This document shows, in pieces, positions 1 through 9,105 of a stretch of DNA of 64,000 nt. Source of the DNA: Planctellipticum sp942493135 (GTDB lineage: Bacteria; Planctomycetota; Planctomycetia; Planctomycetales; Planctomycetaceae); NCBI GenBank assembly GCA_942493135.1, contig OW818684.1, positions 6,448,001 to 6,512,000 of the forward strand, in the 5' to 3' direction. Numbering within the stretch: the stretch's first letter is position 1; each line of letters opens with the position of its first letter. Under the pieces are notes generated by a model, which did not search any database, had not been told where the DNA came from, and saw only the letters and a program-made list of their open reading frames with translations. The position numbers and the translations under genes were made by a program.

Positions 1-1
1 C

Positions 2-1582
2 GCCGTCGAACTGGCCGACGAGAACTTTCTGGATCGCCCCGAACATCCTCTGCTCGCAGAACAGCCCGCCGTCGGCTGGCTGGAGCTGTTCTCCCTCTTA
101 ACGGCGGTCGCACTGGCCGACCTCGCCATCTACCGCGGGCACGGCTACGCCGGCTGGGCGGCGGTTCTTGCGGCTGCGCCGGTTCTGCTGCTGATCGGCA
201 CTGCGCGAAGGGCAGGGGGACTTGCGTCGCTGATCATCGATCTGATGCTGTGGACCGTCTCGCTGCGGCTGGTCTGGTGTGGCGGACCGCTCGCCGCGGG
301 AGTTGGACTGGCCTTGCTGCCTGTGTTTGCCCTCGCGCAGGGCGGACGTATTCCGTACTTGTTCGACGGACTGGCCGTGGCGGCCCGGATCCTCGTCGCG
401 GGTTACTGGGGCGCCGCCGACTATGGCCGGGGCACTCTCGATTTCTGCCGGCGGTTCGCCCCTTCGCAGTGGATTGCCACCGCGCTTCCGCTCGGGGTCG
501 GCAGTCTCTTTGCCGTCGTGTTCCTGATGGCCAACCCGGACCTCGTCACTGCATTTCATCAGCACGTGTCGGAACTGATCGAAGTCTTCCGCGGCTGGAT
601 CGAGCAGTGCTCCGTTGGGGAGGCGTTGTTCTGCGTCGGCGTCGCGTGGGCCGCCGTCGGCCTGCTGCGCCCAAGGCTGCCAAAGTGTGCGACGCGGATG
701 GCCCCCCCGCCGCGGTCGGATGTCGCCGCGGGGCCCGTTCCTGCTCCGCTCTATGCCCCCTTCCGAAACACTCTGCTGATGGTCATCGGGCTGTTCGGGG
801 CATACCTGGTCTTCGAGTTTCGCACGCTCTGGTTTCGCGAGTTCCCTCGGGGCTTTCACTATTCGGGCTACGCCCACGAAGGCGCCGCCTGGCTGACGAT
901 CGCCCTGGCGCTCGCCACGGCGGTCCTCTCGCTGATCTTTCGCGGGCCGCTTCAGTGCGACCCGCGAGTTGGCAGACTGCGCGGGCTGGCGGCGATCTGG
1001 TCGGCGGAAAGCCTGGTCCTGGCGATTGCTGTCTATCACCGGCTCTTCATCTATGTCGGCTTCAACGGCATGACCCGGATGCGGTTCGTCGGGTACTTCG
1101 GCGTCACGGCCGTGGTCATCGGATTTCTGCTGGTCGTGGTCAAAATTGCCCGGCAGAAGGACTTCGGCTGGCTGCTGCAACGGCATCTCTGGACGCTGGC
1201 TCTGACCGTGTATCTCTTCGCGATCACGCCGGTCGACGATCTGGCGATGAGGTACAACGTCCGGCGCGTGATGGCGGGCGACCCGGCGCCGTCGGTGCAA
1301 TTCAGCGTGCAGCCGCTCAACGCCGAAGCGCTGCTCCCGCTGGAGCCGTTGCTTGACTGCGACAACGAAACCATCCGCGACGGAATCCGGGCGCTGCTGA
1401 CCGAACGGCTGACGATCGCCGAGAACCGCCGGCTGCGGCCCGCCGGTTCTCATTGGACCTCGTTCCAGCTCGCCGATCGAGAACTCCGCCGCCGGCCGCG
1501 CGAACGGCTGACGTTTCCTTCGCCGGGCGAACGCCAGGACGCATGGCGGCGGTTTGCAGACTACGCCTATCAGTGGTATTGA
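2..1582 (+). CDS. Multi-pass membrane protein, DUF4153/DUF4173-like (5' end outside window)
   Basis: The frame is open from the first bases, so the true start lies upstream; 526 residues are visible. The protein has about ten hydrophobic segments separated by short basic loops. A segment reading HYSGYAHEGAAWLTIALAL, followed by a YHRLF/RMRF stretch and a late NVRRVM region, resembles the DUF4153/DUF4173 family of integral membrane proteins, whose function is unknown. The last 100 residues are soluble and rich in Arg and Leu. It converges on the amylase gene, whose stop is 12 bp away. Family assignment is by pattern only and could be wrong; that it is a membrane protein is clear. Confidence 0.7.
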   Translation, partial: AVELADENFLDRPEHPLLAEQPAVGWLELFSLLTAVALADLAIYRGHGYAGWAAVLAAAPVLLLIGTARRAGGLASLIIDLMLWTVSLRLVWCGGPLAAGVGLALLPVFALAQGGRIPYLFDGLAVAARILVAGYWGAADYGRGTLDFCRRFAPSQWIATALPLGVGSLFAVVFLMANPDLVTAFHQHVSELIEVFRGWIEQCSVGEALFCVGVAWAAVGLLRPRLPKCATRMAPPPRSDVAAGPVPAPLYAPFRNTLLMVIGLFGAYLVFEFRTLWFREFPRGFHYSGYAHEGAAWLTIALALATAVLSLIFRGPLQCDPRVGRLRGLAAIWSAESLVLAIAVYHRLFIYVGFNGMTRMRFVGYFGVTAVVIGFLLVVVKIARQKDFGWLLQRHLWTLALTVYLFAITPVDDLAMRYNVRRVMAGDPAPSVQFSVQPLNAEALLPLEPLLDCDNETIRDGIRALLTERLTIAENRRLRPAGSHWTSFQLADRELRRRPRERLTFPSPGERQDAWRRFADYAYQWY

Positions 1583-1594
1583 CCGCGATCGATC

Positions 1595-2923
1595 TCAGCT
1601 CGGCACATACACCGCATAGCCGCGCGGCGGCGCCCAGAACTGAGCCCGTCCGTCGAGCTCGGAATGCTGTTGCAGGGGACGGGACCGGTCGGCGGCGCTC
1701 CACCAGCCGATCGGTTCGAAGTGGGTATTCTGCCACCGGGTCGTCACCCAGCTCCCGTTCCAGCGGTCGCCGCGGTTATTCAGCGCGAAAACCAGCCCCC
1801 GCTGCGCTCCGCTCCCGGTCCGCTGCATGATGTAGAGATCGTCGTCGACCCACAGGATCTCGGTCCGGCCACCCGCGTATCGCTCGTGCGCCAGCACCAG
1901 CGCGTCGATGCCGTTCGGCGTCCCCGTCAGGGCCAGACCGTCGTTGAAGTAGTCCTTCCAGAACACGCACGGATACCCTTCGTGGGTCAGAATGTAAGCG
2001 TAGGCGAGTAGCTTGTCGTGGACGATCGACTTTCCATCGTCGCGCAGGTCGTGATTCTCCACGAACGTGACTGCGCGAAACGGCTCGCGCGCGAGGAAGG
2101 TATCCCAGGCGGGAATCTGCCGGAGGCTGAAGCCGTACCCGTCGCACAAAGCCTGGAGCATATCCCGGAGCGGGAAGTCGAATGCACTGATGAGATTGTC
2201 GGACCAGGCGTTGGTTTCGCCGATCCAGTTGTCAATCGTGCGGGCGCTGTCCCACATTTCGCCAACGCCGAACGGTTTGAACGGCTGACCGAGCCGCGCG
2301 TAGCGGTACTCCATCAGGGCCGTGACCGTCCAGGACCCGTAGCCTTTCACGAAGTCGAAACGAAAACCCGCGAAGCCGACGTCTTCGATCAGCCACTTCC
2401 CAAGCGCCAGCAGCTCGCCGTAGACATCCGGATTGCGATGCGACAGATCGGGCATCTCGCCAAACGTCCCTTCGTCCCAGCTTTCAAACGACGAGGGGTG
2501 AAACGACAGCCAGTTCCGCGGGAACTTCCCGCTTTTCGGCCGAAAGGCGGTCCACCGGTCGACCTGGTCGATCGGATTCGGCTCCTGCGCGTCGGCCCCG
2601 CTGTTATGGTTGATCACCATATCCGCCAGGACGTCGAGCCCGTGATCATCCGCCGCCTGAATCAGGTCGAGCAGTTCTTCTCGCGTCCCGAACCAGGTCG
2701 GCACGCTCCCCTTCTGGTCGAATTCCCCCAGATCGTAATAGTCGTACGGATCGTAGCCCATCGATCGCGCATTGGCGGCCTTGTGAGGCGGCGGCAGCCA
2801 CAGCGCGGTAAAGCCGACGGAGGCGAGATTCGGAATCTGCGATCGGACTCGCTTCCACCAGCCGAATTCGCAGCCGTCTTCGCGCGGACAGTCCCAGTAG
2901 AACGCCTGAAAAAGCACACCCAT
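1595..2923 (-). CDS. Alpha-amylase family glycoside hydrolase (GH13, archaeal GH13_7-like)
   Basis: Predicted to hydrolyse alpha-1,4-glucan bonds in the cytoplasm, as there is no signal peptide. All four GH13 regions are present: DMVINH (101-106), GFRFDFVKGY with nucleophile D190, GVGEMWD with acid/base E222, and FVENHD with H291/D292. The opening LFQAFYWD, the SMGYDPYDYYDLGEFDQKG stretch and overall order resemble Pyrococcus-type amylases of GH13_7 more than Bacillus liquefying amylases. The ATG at 2923 was chosen because GGAGG sits 7 bp upstream and the next residues begin the barrel; an in-frame ATG 36 bp earlier lacks this. Length (442 aa) is normal. Glycogen turnover is a plausible role. 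Confidence 0.9.
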   Translation of the reverse strand: MGVLFQAFYWDCPREDGCEFGWWKRVRSQIPNLASVGFTALWLPPPHKAANARSMGYDPYDYYDLGEFDQKGSVPTWFGTREELLDLIQAADDHGLDVLADMVINHNSGADAQEPNPIDQVDRWTAFRPKSGKFPRNWLSFHPSSFESWDEGTFGEMPDLSHRNPDVYGELLALGKWLIEDVGFAGFRFDFVKGYGSWTVTALMEYRYARLGQPFKPFGVGEMWDSARTIDNWIGETNAWSDNLISAFDFPLRDMLQALCDGYGFSLRQIPAWDTFLAREPFRAVTFVENHDLRDDGKSIVHDKLLAYAYILTHEGYPCVFWKDYFNDGLALTGTPNGIDALVLAHERYAGGRTEILWVDDDLYIMQRTGSGAQRGLVFALNNRGDRWNGSWVTTRWQNTHFEPIGWWSAADRSRPLQQHSELDGRAQFWAPPRGYAVYVPS

Positions 2924-3356
2924 GATAAAACCTCCAGCAGGAGCGGAGTGGGCGGACATTCACGGCAGGCCTGATTCGACGGTATCGCCGCCCATTCGAT
3001 CGGGCAAATGAATTCTTCTCCGCCGGCTGCAATCGCGCCCGGACGGCCGACGCGACATTCGCCGGCCCGCTGAGCCGCGGCAGGTGAGGCGACGTTTTCG
3101 CACCGTCGCATGACCGGCGATCCTGACACTGCCGCAACCTGCCCCTGCCCGTAGGTCGCCGGCTTGCGCGGATTGCCCGAATCACAGATCCAACGTCTGC
3201 GGGTCGAGGCTCGGCGGCCGTCGAATCGGGCGGCGACTGGCGATCGAGGATCCGGAGACCCCTCTCTCCCGCCAGGGTTTTTCCGTCGACGCTCAGACGG
3301 TAGCATTCCTCCGCGTTGATCGTGTCTCTGACAAGGAATGTCCGCGGGAGGTCGCC
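2924..3356. other. Intergenic region between divergent amylase and symporter genes
   Basis: About 430 bp between two divergently transcribed genes. It must hold both promoters, but no convincing -35/-10 pair or dyad was identified by eye. The open frames crossing it have no recognisable protein content. Confidence 0.4.
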
Positions 3357-4841
3357 GTGCTGATTGCGTGTGTCGTCGCGTACATGTTCGTCACCGTGGC
3401 GGTCGGGATTTATGCGTCGCGTCGCGTGCACGGCGCGAAAGACTTCATGGTGGCCGGGAGGGCGCTGCCCCTGTACATGAGCTTCGCCTGCGTCTTCGCC
3501 ACCTGGTTCGGTGCGGAAACGGTTCTCTCGGTCTCGGCGAAGTTTGCCCACAAGGGGCTGGGGTTCGTCTCCGGCGATCCCTTCGGGGCGTCGATGTGCC
3601 TGGTGCTGGTCGCATTCTTCTTCGCCAGAACGTTCTACCGCATGGATCTCCTGACCATCGGCGACTACTACCACGCGCGCTACGGCCGAACCGTGGAGGT
3701 CGTCGCGTCCCTGGGGATCGCCAGCTCCTACCTGGGATGGACCAGCGCTCAACTTTCGGCGCTGGGCCTGGTCATCAATGTGTTGTTTCCCCAGATCACG
3801 CTCAACCAGGCCATCTTGATCGGGGCCGCAATCGTCACCGTCTACACGCTGTTCGGCGGAATGTGGTCGATCGCGCTGACCGACGTCATCCAGACGGCCG
3901 CCATCGTCATCGGCCTGATCGTCGTAGCCGTCATCCTGGGGAATCAGGCCGGCGGGTTCGACGTCGTCGTCGCCGCCGCGCAGAACGAAGGCAAGCTGAC
4001 TCTGTTCCCGCACATCACGGCCTCGGCATGGCTGGCCTTCATCGGCGAATTCATCACCATGGCGCTCGGGTCGATCCCTCAGCAGGACGTCTTCCAGCGG
4101 GTCACCAGCGCCACGAACGAGCGCACCGCCTTCTTCGGTACGCTGTGCGGCGGACTCTTCTACTTCGCATTTGCCTTCGTGCCGATGTTTATTGCCTACT
4201 CGGCGACCGTCATCGACCCGACATATTCCGCGCACTTTCAGTCCGAGGACGCCCGCGAAGTGCAGAAAATCCTGCCGGCGCTGATTCTCCACGACACCCC
4301 GTTATGGGTGCAGGTCCTCTTCTTCGGAGCGGTGCTCTCGGCGATCCTGTCGACGGCGAGCGGCACGCTGCTGGCGCCGGCCAGCATCCTGACCGAGAAC
4401 GTCCTGCAGCAGTTCACGAAGCACTTCAGCGACGTGACGATGCTGTGGCTCGTGCGCACCATGCTGGTGCTGGTGGCCGTTGTGGCCGCGACGATCTCGG
4501 TCAACTCCCAGAGCACGATGTATGAAATGGTCGAGAGCGGTTACAAGGTGACCCTCGTCATGGCGTTCGTTCCGCTCGTCTGCGGCATCTACTGGCCGCG
4601 GGCCACCACGCAGGGAGCAATCTTCTCAATCCTGCTGGCGGTGCCGGTCTGGATCGGCGCGGAATTCCTGTACCTCGAAGAGAGCCCGGAGATCTGGCGC
4701 TGCGTCCCGCCGCAACTCTACGGCCTGGCGGCCTCCTTCGCCGGGATGCTGATCGGCTCGTCGATGCCGAACTGGATCAAGCATACGTCGCACGACCCCG
4801 CCGAACTGGCAAAGTCCCGCCGGGCACTGCCCGGCCATTGA
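3357..4841 (+). CDS. Sodium:solute symporter family (SSS) transporter
   Basis: Inner-membrane protein of 494 aa with about 13 hydrophobic helices, matching the size and layout of sodium/solute symporters that import sugars, amino acids, pantothenate or similar solutes with Na+. The N-terminal motif ASRRVHGAKDFMVAGRALP and the GGMWSIALTDVIQ and SGTLLAPASILTENV segments are typical of the family. The GTG start at 3357 is preceded by GGGAGG with a 5 bp gap and begins directly with the first helix. Substrate cannot be read from sequence. The gene stands alone. Confidence 0.88.
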   Translation: MLIACVVAYMFVTVAVGIYASRRVHGAKDFMVAGRALPLYMSFACVFATWFGAETVLSVSAKFAHKGLGFVSGDPFGASMCLVLVAFFFARTFYRMDLLTIGDYYHARYGRTVEVVASLGIASSYLGWTSAQLSALGLVINVLFPQITLNQAILIGAAIVTVYTLFGGMWSIALTDVIQTAAIVIGLIVVAVILGNQAGGFDVVVAAAQNEGKLTLFPHITASAWLAFIGEFITMALGSIPQQDVFQRVTSATNERTAFFGTLCGGLFYFAFAFVPMFIAYSATVIDPTYSAHFQSEDAREVQKILPALILHDTPLWVQVLFFGAVLSAILSTASGTLLAPASILTENVLQQFTKHFSDVTMLWLVRTMLVLVAVVAATISVNSQSTMYEMVESGYKVTLVMAFVPLVCGIYWPRATTQGAIFSILLAVPVWIGAEFLYLEESPEIWRCVPPQLYGLAASFAGMLIGSSMPNWIKHTSHDPAELAKSRRALPGH

Positions 4842-5190
4842 GCTCGCCACTTCCGTCGGGCTGCCGGAGCTGTCATCGCTGCAAGAGCGCGACTCCGTCA
4901 CGGATCATCGGACCCTCCGCCGCCACCGCCGACTCTCGTGGCGGATTTCAGTCGCCGCTGAATGCAACCCCATTCCTGGAAACTGGTTCCGTTCAATTGC
5001 ACAGGCCGGGGGTCGGGACCTTTCCGGCGGAATTCAAAGTAACGCGTTGACAGAACTTGTTTGAACAACTATTGTTGCAAGGTGCATTGGGTGCGGCCGC
5101 GGATGCGCCGCAGTCTTTGCCGCTCGGTGCGAAGTCGCCATCGTCGAAGACCATTGGGGACAGGATCCGTGTTTTAAATTTGAATGACAG
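4842..5190. other. Intergenic region upstream of the CPA2 antiporter
   Basis: About 350 bp with no supported gene. It contains a sigma70-like promoter candidate, listed separately, 115 bp before the antiporter start. Confidence 0.4.
5047..5075 (+). promoter_or_regulatory. Candidate sigma70-type promoter for the CPA2 antiporter
   Basis: A perfect TTGACA (5047-5052) is followed after 17 bp by TATTGT (5070-5075), four of six matches to the -10 consensus. A small dyad, AACAA-CTA-TTGTT (5064-5076), covers the -10 and could be a regulator site. Assignment is by inspection only. Confidence 0.4.
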
Positions 5191-6618
5191 ATGGACGACC
5201 ACGTCTCGACATACCCCGGATCCCCGGTCCGGCTTCTCGGCCTCTACATGCTGCTCCTCGTCGGAGCGGTTGTGCTCTTTCTGGGAATCTGCGAGCTGGG
5301 AGAACGACTGACCGCCCCCGCAACGACGGCCGCAGTGGCCCGTCCTGGGGCGGGTCACGCCAAACCGGTTGACGTCGTCGTTCATGTGCTGGCAACGCTG
5401 GCCGCCGTCATCGGTCTGGGCAATCTGCTCGCGTGGTGCTTCCGTCGAATCGGCCAGCCGGCTGTCATCGGGGAGGTGATCGCGGGGATCGTCCTGGGAC
5501 CGTCGGTGCTGGGAGCGATCTCGCCGGAACTCATGCACATCCTCATTCCGGGGCCCCTGGACGACCCGCAGCGGATTGTGGTCGCCGCCCTCGGGGCCAT
5601 CGCGCAGCTCGGCGTGATTCTGTACCTGTTCGTCGTCGGTCTGGACCTCAATCTGGAAAAAGTCGGGAAGCACGCGCATGCGGCCGTCGCAATCTCACAC
5701 GCCAGCATCGTCCTCCCTTTCGTGCTCGGGACCGGGTTGGCGCTCTGGCTGTACCCATTGCTGTCGAGTCGAGACGTCTCGTTCGCGAGCTTTTCGCTGT
5801 TCCTCGGCGCGGCCATGTCGATTACCGCATTTCCCGTACTGGCCAGGATCCTGAGCGACCAGCGAATCGAGAAGTCCGAACTGGGCGTCATTGCCCTGAG
5901 TTGCGCGGCCACTGACGACGTCACCGCCTGGTGCCTGCTCGCCCTCGTCGTTGGAGTCACCCGGGCTCGCGTCGGGGACGCCGTCGTCGTCGCGGCTGCC
6001 ACGGTCGCCTTCGTCGCATGCATGCTCCTGATCGTTCGACCGATGCTCCGTGCCTGGATCGATCGGAGGAGAAGCTCAAAAGCACCAGAGGCCGGCGAAC
6101 TGGCCCTGCTCGTCATCGGAGTGCTCCTGGCGGCCCTGACGACGGAAGCGATCGGCATCCACGCCGCATTCGGAGCCTTCCTGTTTGGAGCCGTGATCCC
6201 CCACGACAGCTCGATCGCGCGCACGATCGGCGAACAGCTCAGAACCGTCGTAACGGTTCTCTTTCTCCCGGCGTTCTTTGCCATTACCGGCATGAACACC
6301 CAGATCGGCCTCATCAGCGGCGTTGAGAACTGGCTGATGTGCGCGACCATCATCCTGGTCGCGACCCTCGGAAAGTTCGGCGGAACGATGGCCGCGTGCC
6401 GGCTGGTTGGAATCCGCGGACGAATGGCGGCCGCTCTCGGGATTCTGATGAATACTCGCGGGCTGATGGAGCTCATTGTGCTCAACATCGGGCTCACTCT
6501 GGGAGTCATCTCTCCCCGTCTCTACGCCATGATGGTCCTGATGGCTCTCGCAACGACAATTGCCACGACTCCAATCCTCAATCTCCTGATCCCGCGCAGA
6601 ACCGCGGCCGACGCCTGA
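5191..6618 (+). CDS. CPA2-family monovalent cation:proton antiporter (Kef/KHA type)
   Basis: A 475 aa inner-membrane protein with about 12 or 13 helices that should exchange K+ or Na+ for protons. Family marks are IGEVIAGIVLGPSVLG near residue 90, the AAMSITAFPVLARIL helix, and CAATDDVTAWCLLALVVG, whose paired acidic residues lie in the transport core. These are closest to the CPA2 exchangers that include fungal and plant KHA/CHX proteins. There is no C-terminal RCK (TrkA-N) domain, unlike KefB/KefC, so ligand gating through that domain is not expected. The ATG at 5191 gives a short cytoplasmic tail before the first helix. No strong ribosome binding site is visible. Confidence 0.87.
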   Translation: MDDHVSTYPGSPVRLLGLYMLLLVGAVVLFLGICELGERLTAPATTAAVARPGAGHAKPVDVVVHVLATLAAVIGLGNLLAWCFRRIGQPAVIGEVIAGIVLGPSVLGAISPELMHILIPGPLDDPQRIVVAALGAIAQLGVILYLFVVGLDLNLEKVGKHAHAAVAISHASIVLPFVLGTGLALWLYPLLSSRDVSFASFSLFLGAAMSITAFPVLARILSDQRIEKSELGVIALSCAATDDVTAWCLLALVVGVTRARVGDAVVVAAATVAFVACMLLIVRPMLRAWIDRRRSSKAPEAGELALLVIGVLLAALTTEAIGIHAAFGAFLFGAVIPHDSSIARTIGEQLRTVVTVLFLPAFFAITGMNTQIGLISGVENWLMCATIILVATLGKFGGTMAACRLVGIRGRMAAALGILMNTRGLMELIVLNIGLTLGVISPRLYAMMVLMALATTIATTPILNLLIPRRTAADA

Positions 6619-6725
6619 CCCGATTCCCGGCCGGTCTTCGCAGGACGCGTCACGGTGCAAGGAGGCTCAAAACGCTCAGGATGGAGCCCCGGTTGTTCCG
6701 GCTCGCCGACTGCCCGGAAAGGATA

Positions 6726-6761
6726 CCGGCCCCGGCGCATCCAAAGACGCACCGGGGCCGG
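6726..6761. terminator. GC-rich hairpin between convergent genes
   Basis: Perfect 10 bp arms CCGGCCCCGG (6726-6735) and CCGGGGCCGG (6752-6761) with a 16 nt loop. It lies between the convergent antiporter and FKBP genes, so a bidirectional terminator is likely, although there is no T tract on either side. Confidence 0.5.
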
Positions 6762-6793
6762 CGATCAGTTCTCGGCAATCCGCGGCTGACCTG

Positions 6794-7201
6794 TTACTTC
6801 ACGTCGAGCAATTCGACCAGGAAGTGCAGCGTCGCGTGCGGCGGGATCGCCCCCGGCGCGCCGCGGGCGCCGTATCCCAGGTTCGACGGGATCTCCAGTT
6901 CGATCATCCCGCCCGAGCCGACAAGCTGCATCCCCTCGGTCCAGCCGGCGATCACCTGGTTCAGGCCGAATGCGATCGATTCTTTCCGCCTGTAGGAGCT
7001 GTCGAACACGCTCCCGTCGTCGAGCCAGCCGTGGTAATGCACCTCGACCTGCTGCCGGGCACTCGGCTTCGCCCCCTGCCCTTCGCGGAGAATCCGGTAC
7101 TTCAGGCCGGAATCGGTCGCGGTAAACGACGTCGGGGCTGAAGCATCCATCGGTCCGGCCCCTGCCGGCAGTTCCGGCAGAGCCACGTTTTCGTCTGTCA
7201 T
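6794..7201 (-). CDS. FKBP-type peptidyl-prolyl cis-trans isomerase (cytoplasmic)
   Basis: A 135 aa single-domain FKBP that should catalyse prolyl isomerisation during protein folding. After a 25-residue acidic leader, the domain shows SGLKYRILREG, VEVHYHGWLDDGSVFDSSY, QVIAGWTEGMQLV, and the closing ATLHFLVELLDVK, covering the usual active-site aromatic and Asp residues. There is no signal peptide, so it is probably cytoplasmic. The ATG has AGAGGAG 5 bp upstream. The next gene upstream on the same strand is a secreted paralog with a nonsense codon, so the pair arose by tandem duplication. Confidence 0.93.
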   Translation of the reverse strand: MTDENVALPELPAGAGPMDASAPTSFTATDSGLKYRILREGQGAKPSARQQVEVHYHGWLDDGSVFDSSYRRKESIAFGLNQVIAGWTEGMQLVGSGGMIELEIPSNLGYGARGAPGAIPPHATLHFLVELLDVK

Positions 7202-7316
7202 GGGAGCTCCTCTCTGACCGGCGGGAGCATTGACCCGCCGGCATGCATGTCACAAAACACGGGCGAGTGGTGGGATTCGAAAACTCGTCCCGCGCCACGG
7301 GGTGTCGTTGCCGAAA

Positions 7317-7799
7317 TCACTGGATTTCAATCAGCTCGACCAGGAAGTGCAGCGTTGCGTTGGGGGGAATGACATTGCCGGCTCCTCGCGGGCCATAGCC
7401 CAGCTTTGACGGAATCTCCAGCTCGATCATGCCCCCTTCGCCGACCAGTTGCATCCCCTCGGTCCAGCCGGGAATAACCGCCTACAGCGGAAACGACAAC
7501 GATTTCCCGCGCTTGTAAGAACTGTCGAAGACTTCGCGATTGTCGAGCCAGCCGTGATAGTTGACGTCGACCGACTGGTCGGCGGTCGGTTTCTTCCCCT
7601 TCCCCTCCCGGAGAATCCGGTACTTCAGACCCGACTTGGTTTCCGTGAAGGTCTTCGGCGCCTTCTCGTCAATCTTCCCGGCCCCTTGCGGCAACTCCGG
7701 GTGCGGCACTTCCTTCGCCTTTTCTTCGGCAAAGGCCACGCCGGCCATCAACAGCGCCACCGCGACCAGCGAAACCCGTCCCATTCCCTGCAGAAACAT
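7317..7799 (-). pseudogene. Secreted FKBP-type prolyl isomerase interrupted by an in-frame TAG
   Basis: The frame encodes a signal peptide (MFLQGMGRVSLVAVALLMAG, cleavage near AFA) followed by an FKBP domain very like its neighbour. After RGKSLSFPL the frame meets TAG (7484-7482) and then continues without interruption through AVIPGWTEGMQLV to HFLVELIEIQ and a TGA at 7317. In the paralog the same codon encodes Asn in LNQVIAGW. Total length is 161 codons, in frame, so only one codon blocks the protein. The truncated product (105 aa) would lack the second half of the FKBP fold. A real nonsense mutation, suppression, or a base error are all possible. Confidence 0.8.
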
Positions 7800-8088
7800 G
7801 CCGTCCCCTTTTCGGACTTGTGAAAAACAGTCGCCACCAGTGCGGCACGCGCCCCAGGTGGAAAGGGGGAATCATAACCGGGGGGACGGCAAATTGGGAC
7901 TGTCGCAAGTTGTCCCCCCGGTTCAGATCATCTCCGGGTAAATTGGTGCCGCGCGAGCGCGACGACGCAGGGAGCTATGATAACCGGCCAGACGACGGGA
8001 AGGGACTACGTGCCAACCCGAAATTCCGAGTCGAGTGATCCGTCAAAAGCTCGCGTGCGTTCGAACAGACACCGGCGGAGACCGTCGC

Positions 8089-9105
8089 ATGCCATATATC
8101 ATTGAGTTTGCGGCGCCGAATCGGCGCGGTTGTTTCGTTGCGATCTGCGCGATGGGCGGAACCGTAGTTGCGGTTGGTGCGGTCGCGCTTGCGCTCTTGC
8201 TGACTGGGCAGGAGTGGGAGGGCGTTGCGCTGCTCGCCGGATGGATTCTCTGCTTCCCGCTGGGGACGGCGGTCTTTGTCGACTATGTGGAGCGGAAGAG
8301 CCGATTCCTCGGGAAGATCGAGATCCAGGATGATCGCATTACGATCCGAGACGACCGGCGCCGCCGGACGATTGTGATCGATTTCAGCACGACGTTCGAT
8401 TGGATGTCGCGGTCAATCGTCGAAGGACACCGGAAGTATGCCTTGCGACAACTCCACTGCCGTGAAGTTGATCAGGAAATGTTGTGGCGAGCAATCCGTC
8501 GGATTGTTCCGGCCGATCGGCAGACGAACTGGGAAGTGTTTGCGTATTGCCGTCTGGTTCCTCGAAAGCTGCGAGTTTCGCAACTCCCGTCGGAAGCGTA
8601 TTTCCTCGACACGCGACGCAGTCAGTGGCGGCGGTCGCTGATCGTCGCGCTTGTTTGCATGGTACCAATCGCCGTCGTGGCGTACTGGGCTCCGGCTCAA
8701 GCAGCGGTCGTGGCGGTTGCGATGCTGGCCGTGAATGCCGTCGCTGCGCTGCTTCAGCAGCGAACGGTCCCGCGCGAGGGGCAACACGAAGTTCGACTGT
8801 CGTGGGTTTTGCGGTATCCCGGCGCGGTCTGGGCCTTCGTCGGGCCTGCAATGGCGCTGGCCGGCATCTCGATGTTGGACGACTCCGCAGGCTTGATGGG
8901 AATTCTCGGTCCCGCAGCTCTTGCCGTGAGCGGAGTCGTGGTGACGGGTGTCGGTTTGGGGATTGCGTCAGAGGCACATCAGGGCTTCGTACGCAAAGTT
9001 GCACTACAGGTCGTCCCGACCTGGGAAGTCGAATGGCTGGCAGCGCACGTGGTCTCGCCAGAGGCAGCCGAACCGACTTCACCGGACGAGGTCAACAATG
9101 CCTGA
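8089..9105 (+). CDS. Membrane protein of unknown function, first of a tandem paralogous pair
   Basis: Not recognised. The 338 aa product starts MPYIIEFAAPNRRGCF, then has two hydrophobic helices, a soluble block of about 120 residues containing IEIQDDRITIRDDRRR and VPADRQTNWEVFAYCRLVP, and four more helices. The following gene repeats this plan and many positions (VIEHRTNDRRGC, DRIRIHI, VPPERQTDWELFAFLSLVP, ending WEVEWL/WEAEWL). The ATG at 8089 is preferred over one 54 bp earlier because it aligns with the start of the paralog and has GGAG about 8 bp upstream. Its stop overlaps the next start by 8 bp, so the two are co-transcribed. Confidence 0.75.
   Translation: MPYIIEFAAPNRRGCFVAICAMGGTVVAVGAVALALLLTGQEWEGVALLAGWILCFPLGTAVFVDYVERKSRFLGKIEIQDDRITIRDDRRRRTIVIDFSTTFDWMSRSIVEGHRKYALRQLHCREVDQEMLWRAIRRIVPADRQTNWEVFAYCRLVPRKLRVSQLPSEAYFLDTRRSQWRRSLIVALVCMVPIAVVAYWAPAQAAVVAVAMLAVNAVAALLQQRTVPREGQHEVRLSWVLRYPGAVWAFVGPAMALAGISMLDDSAGLMGILGPAALAVSGVVVTGVGLGIASEAHQGFVRKVALQVVPTWEVEWLAAHVVSPEAAEPTSPDEVNNA

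Noticed and set aside
98..1453. Long open frame antisense to the first membrane protein gene
   Set aside because: Arg/Gln/Asp-rich translation without motifs, caused by GC-rich third positions of the real gene. The sense frame has clear membrane helices.
2018..2974. Open frame antisense to the amylase gene
   Set aside because: The minus-strand frame has all four GH13 motifs; this one has none.
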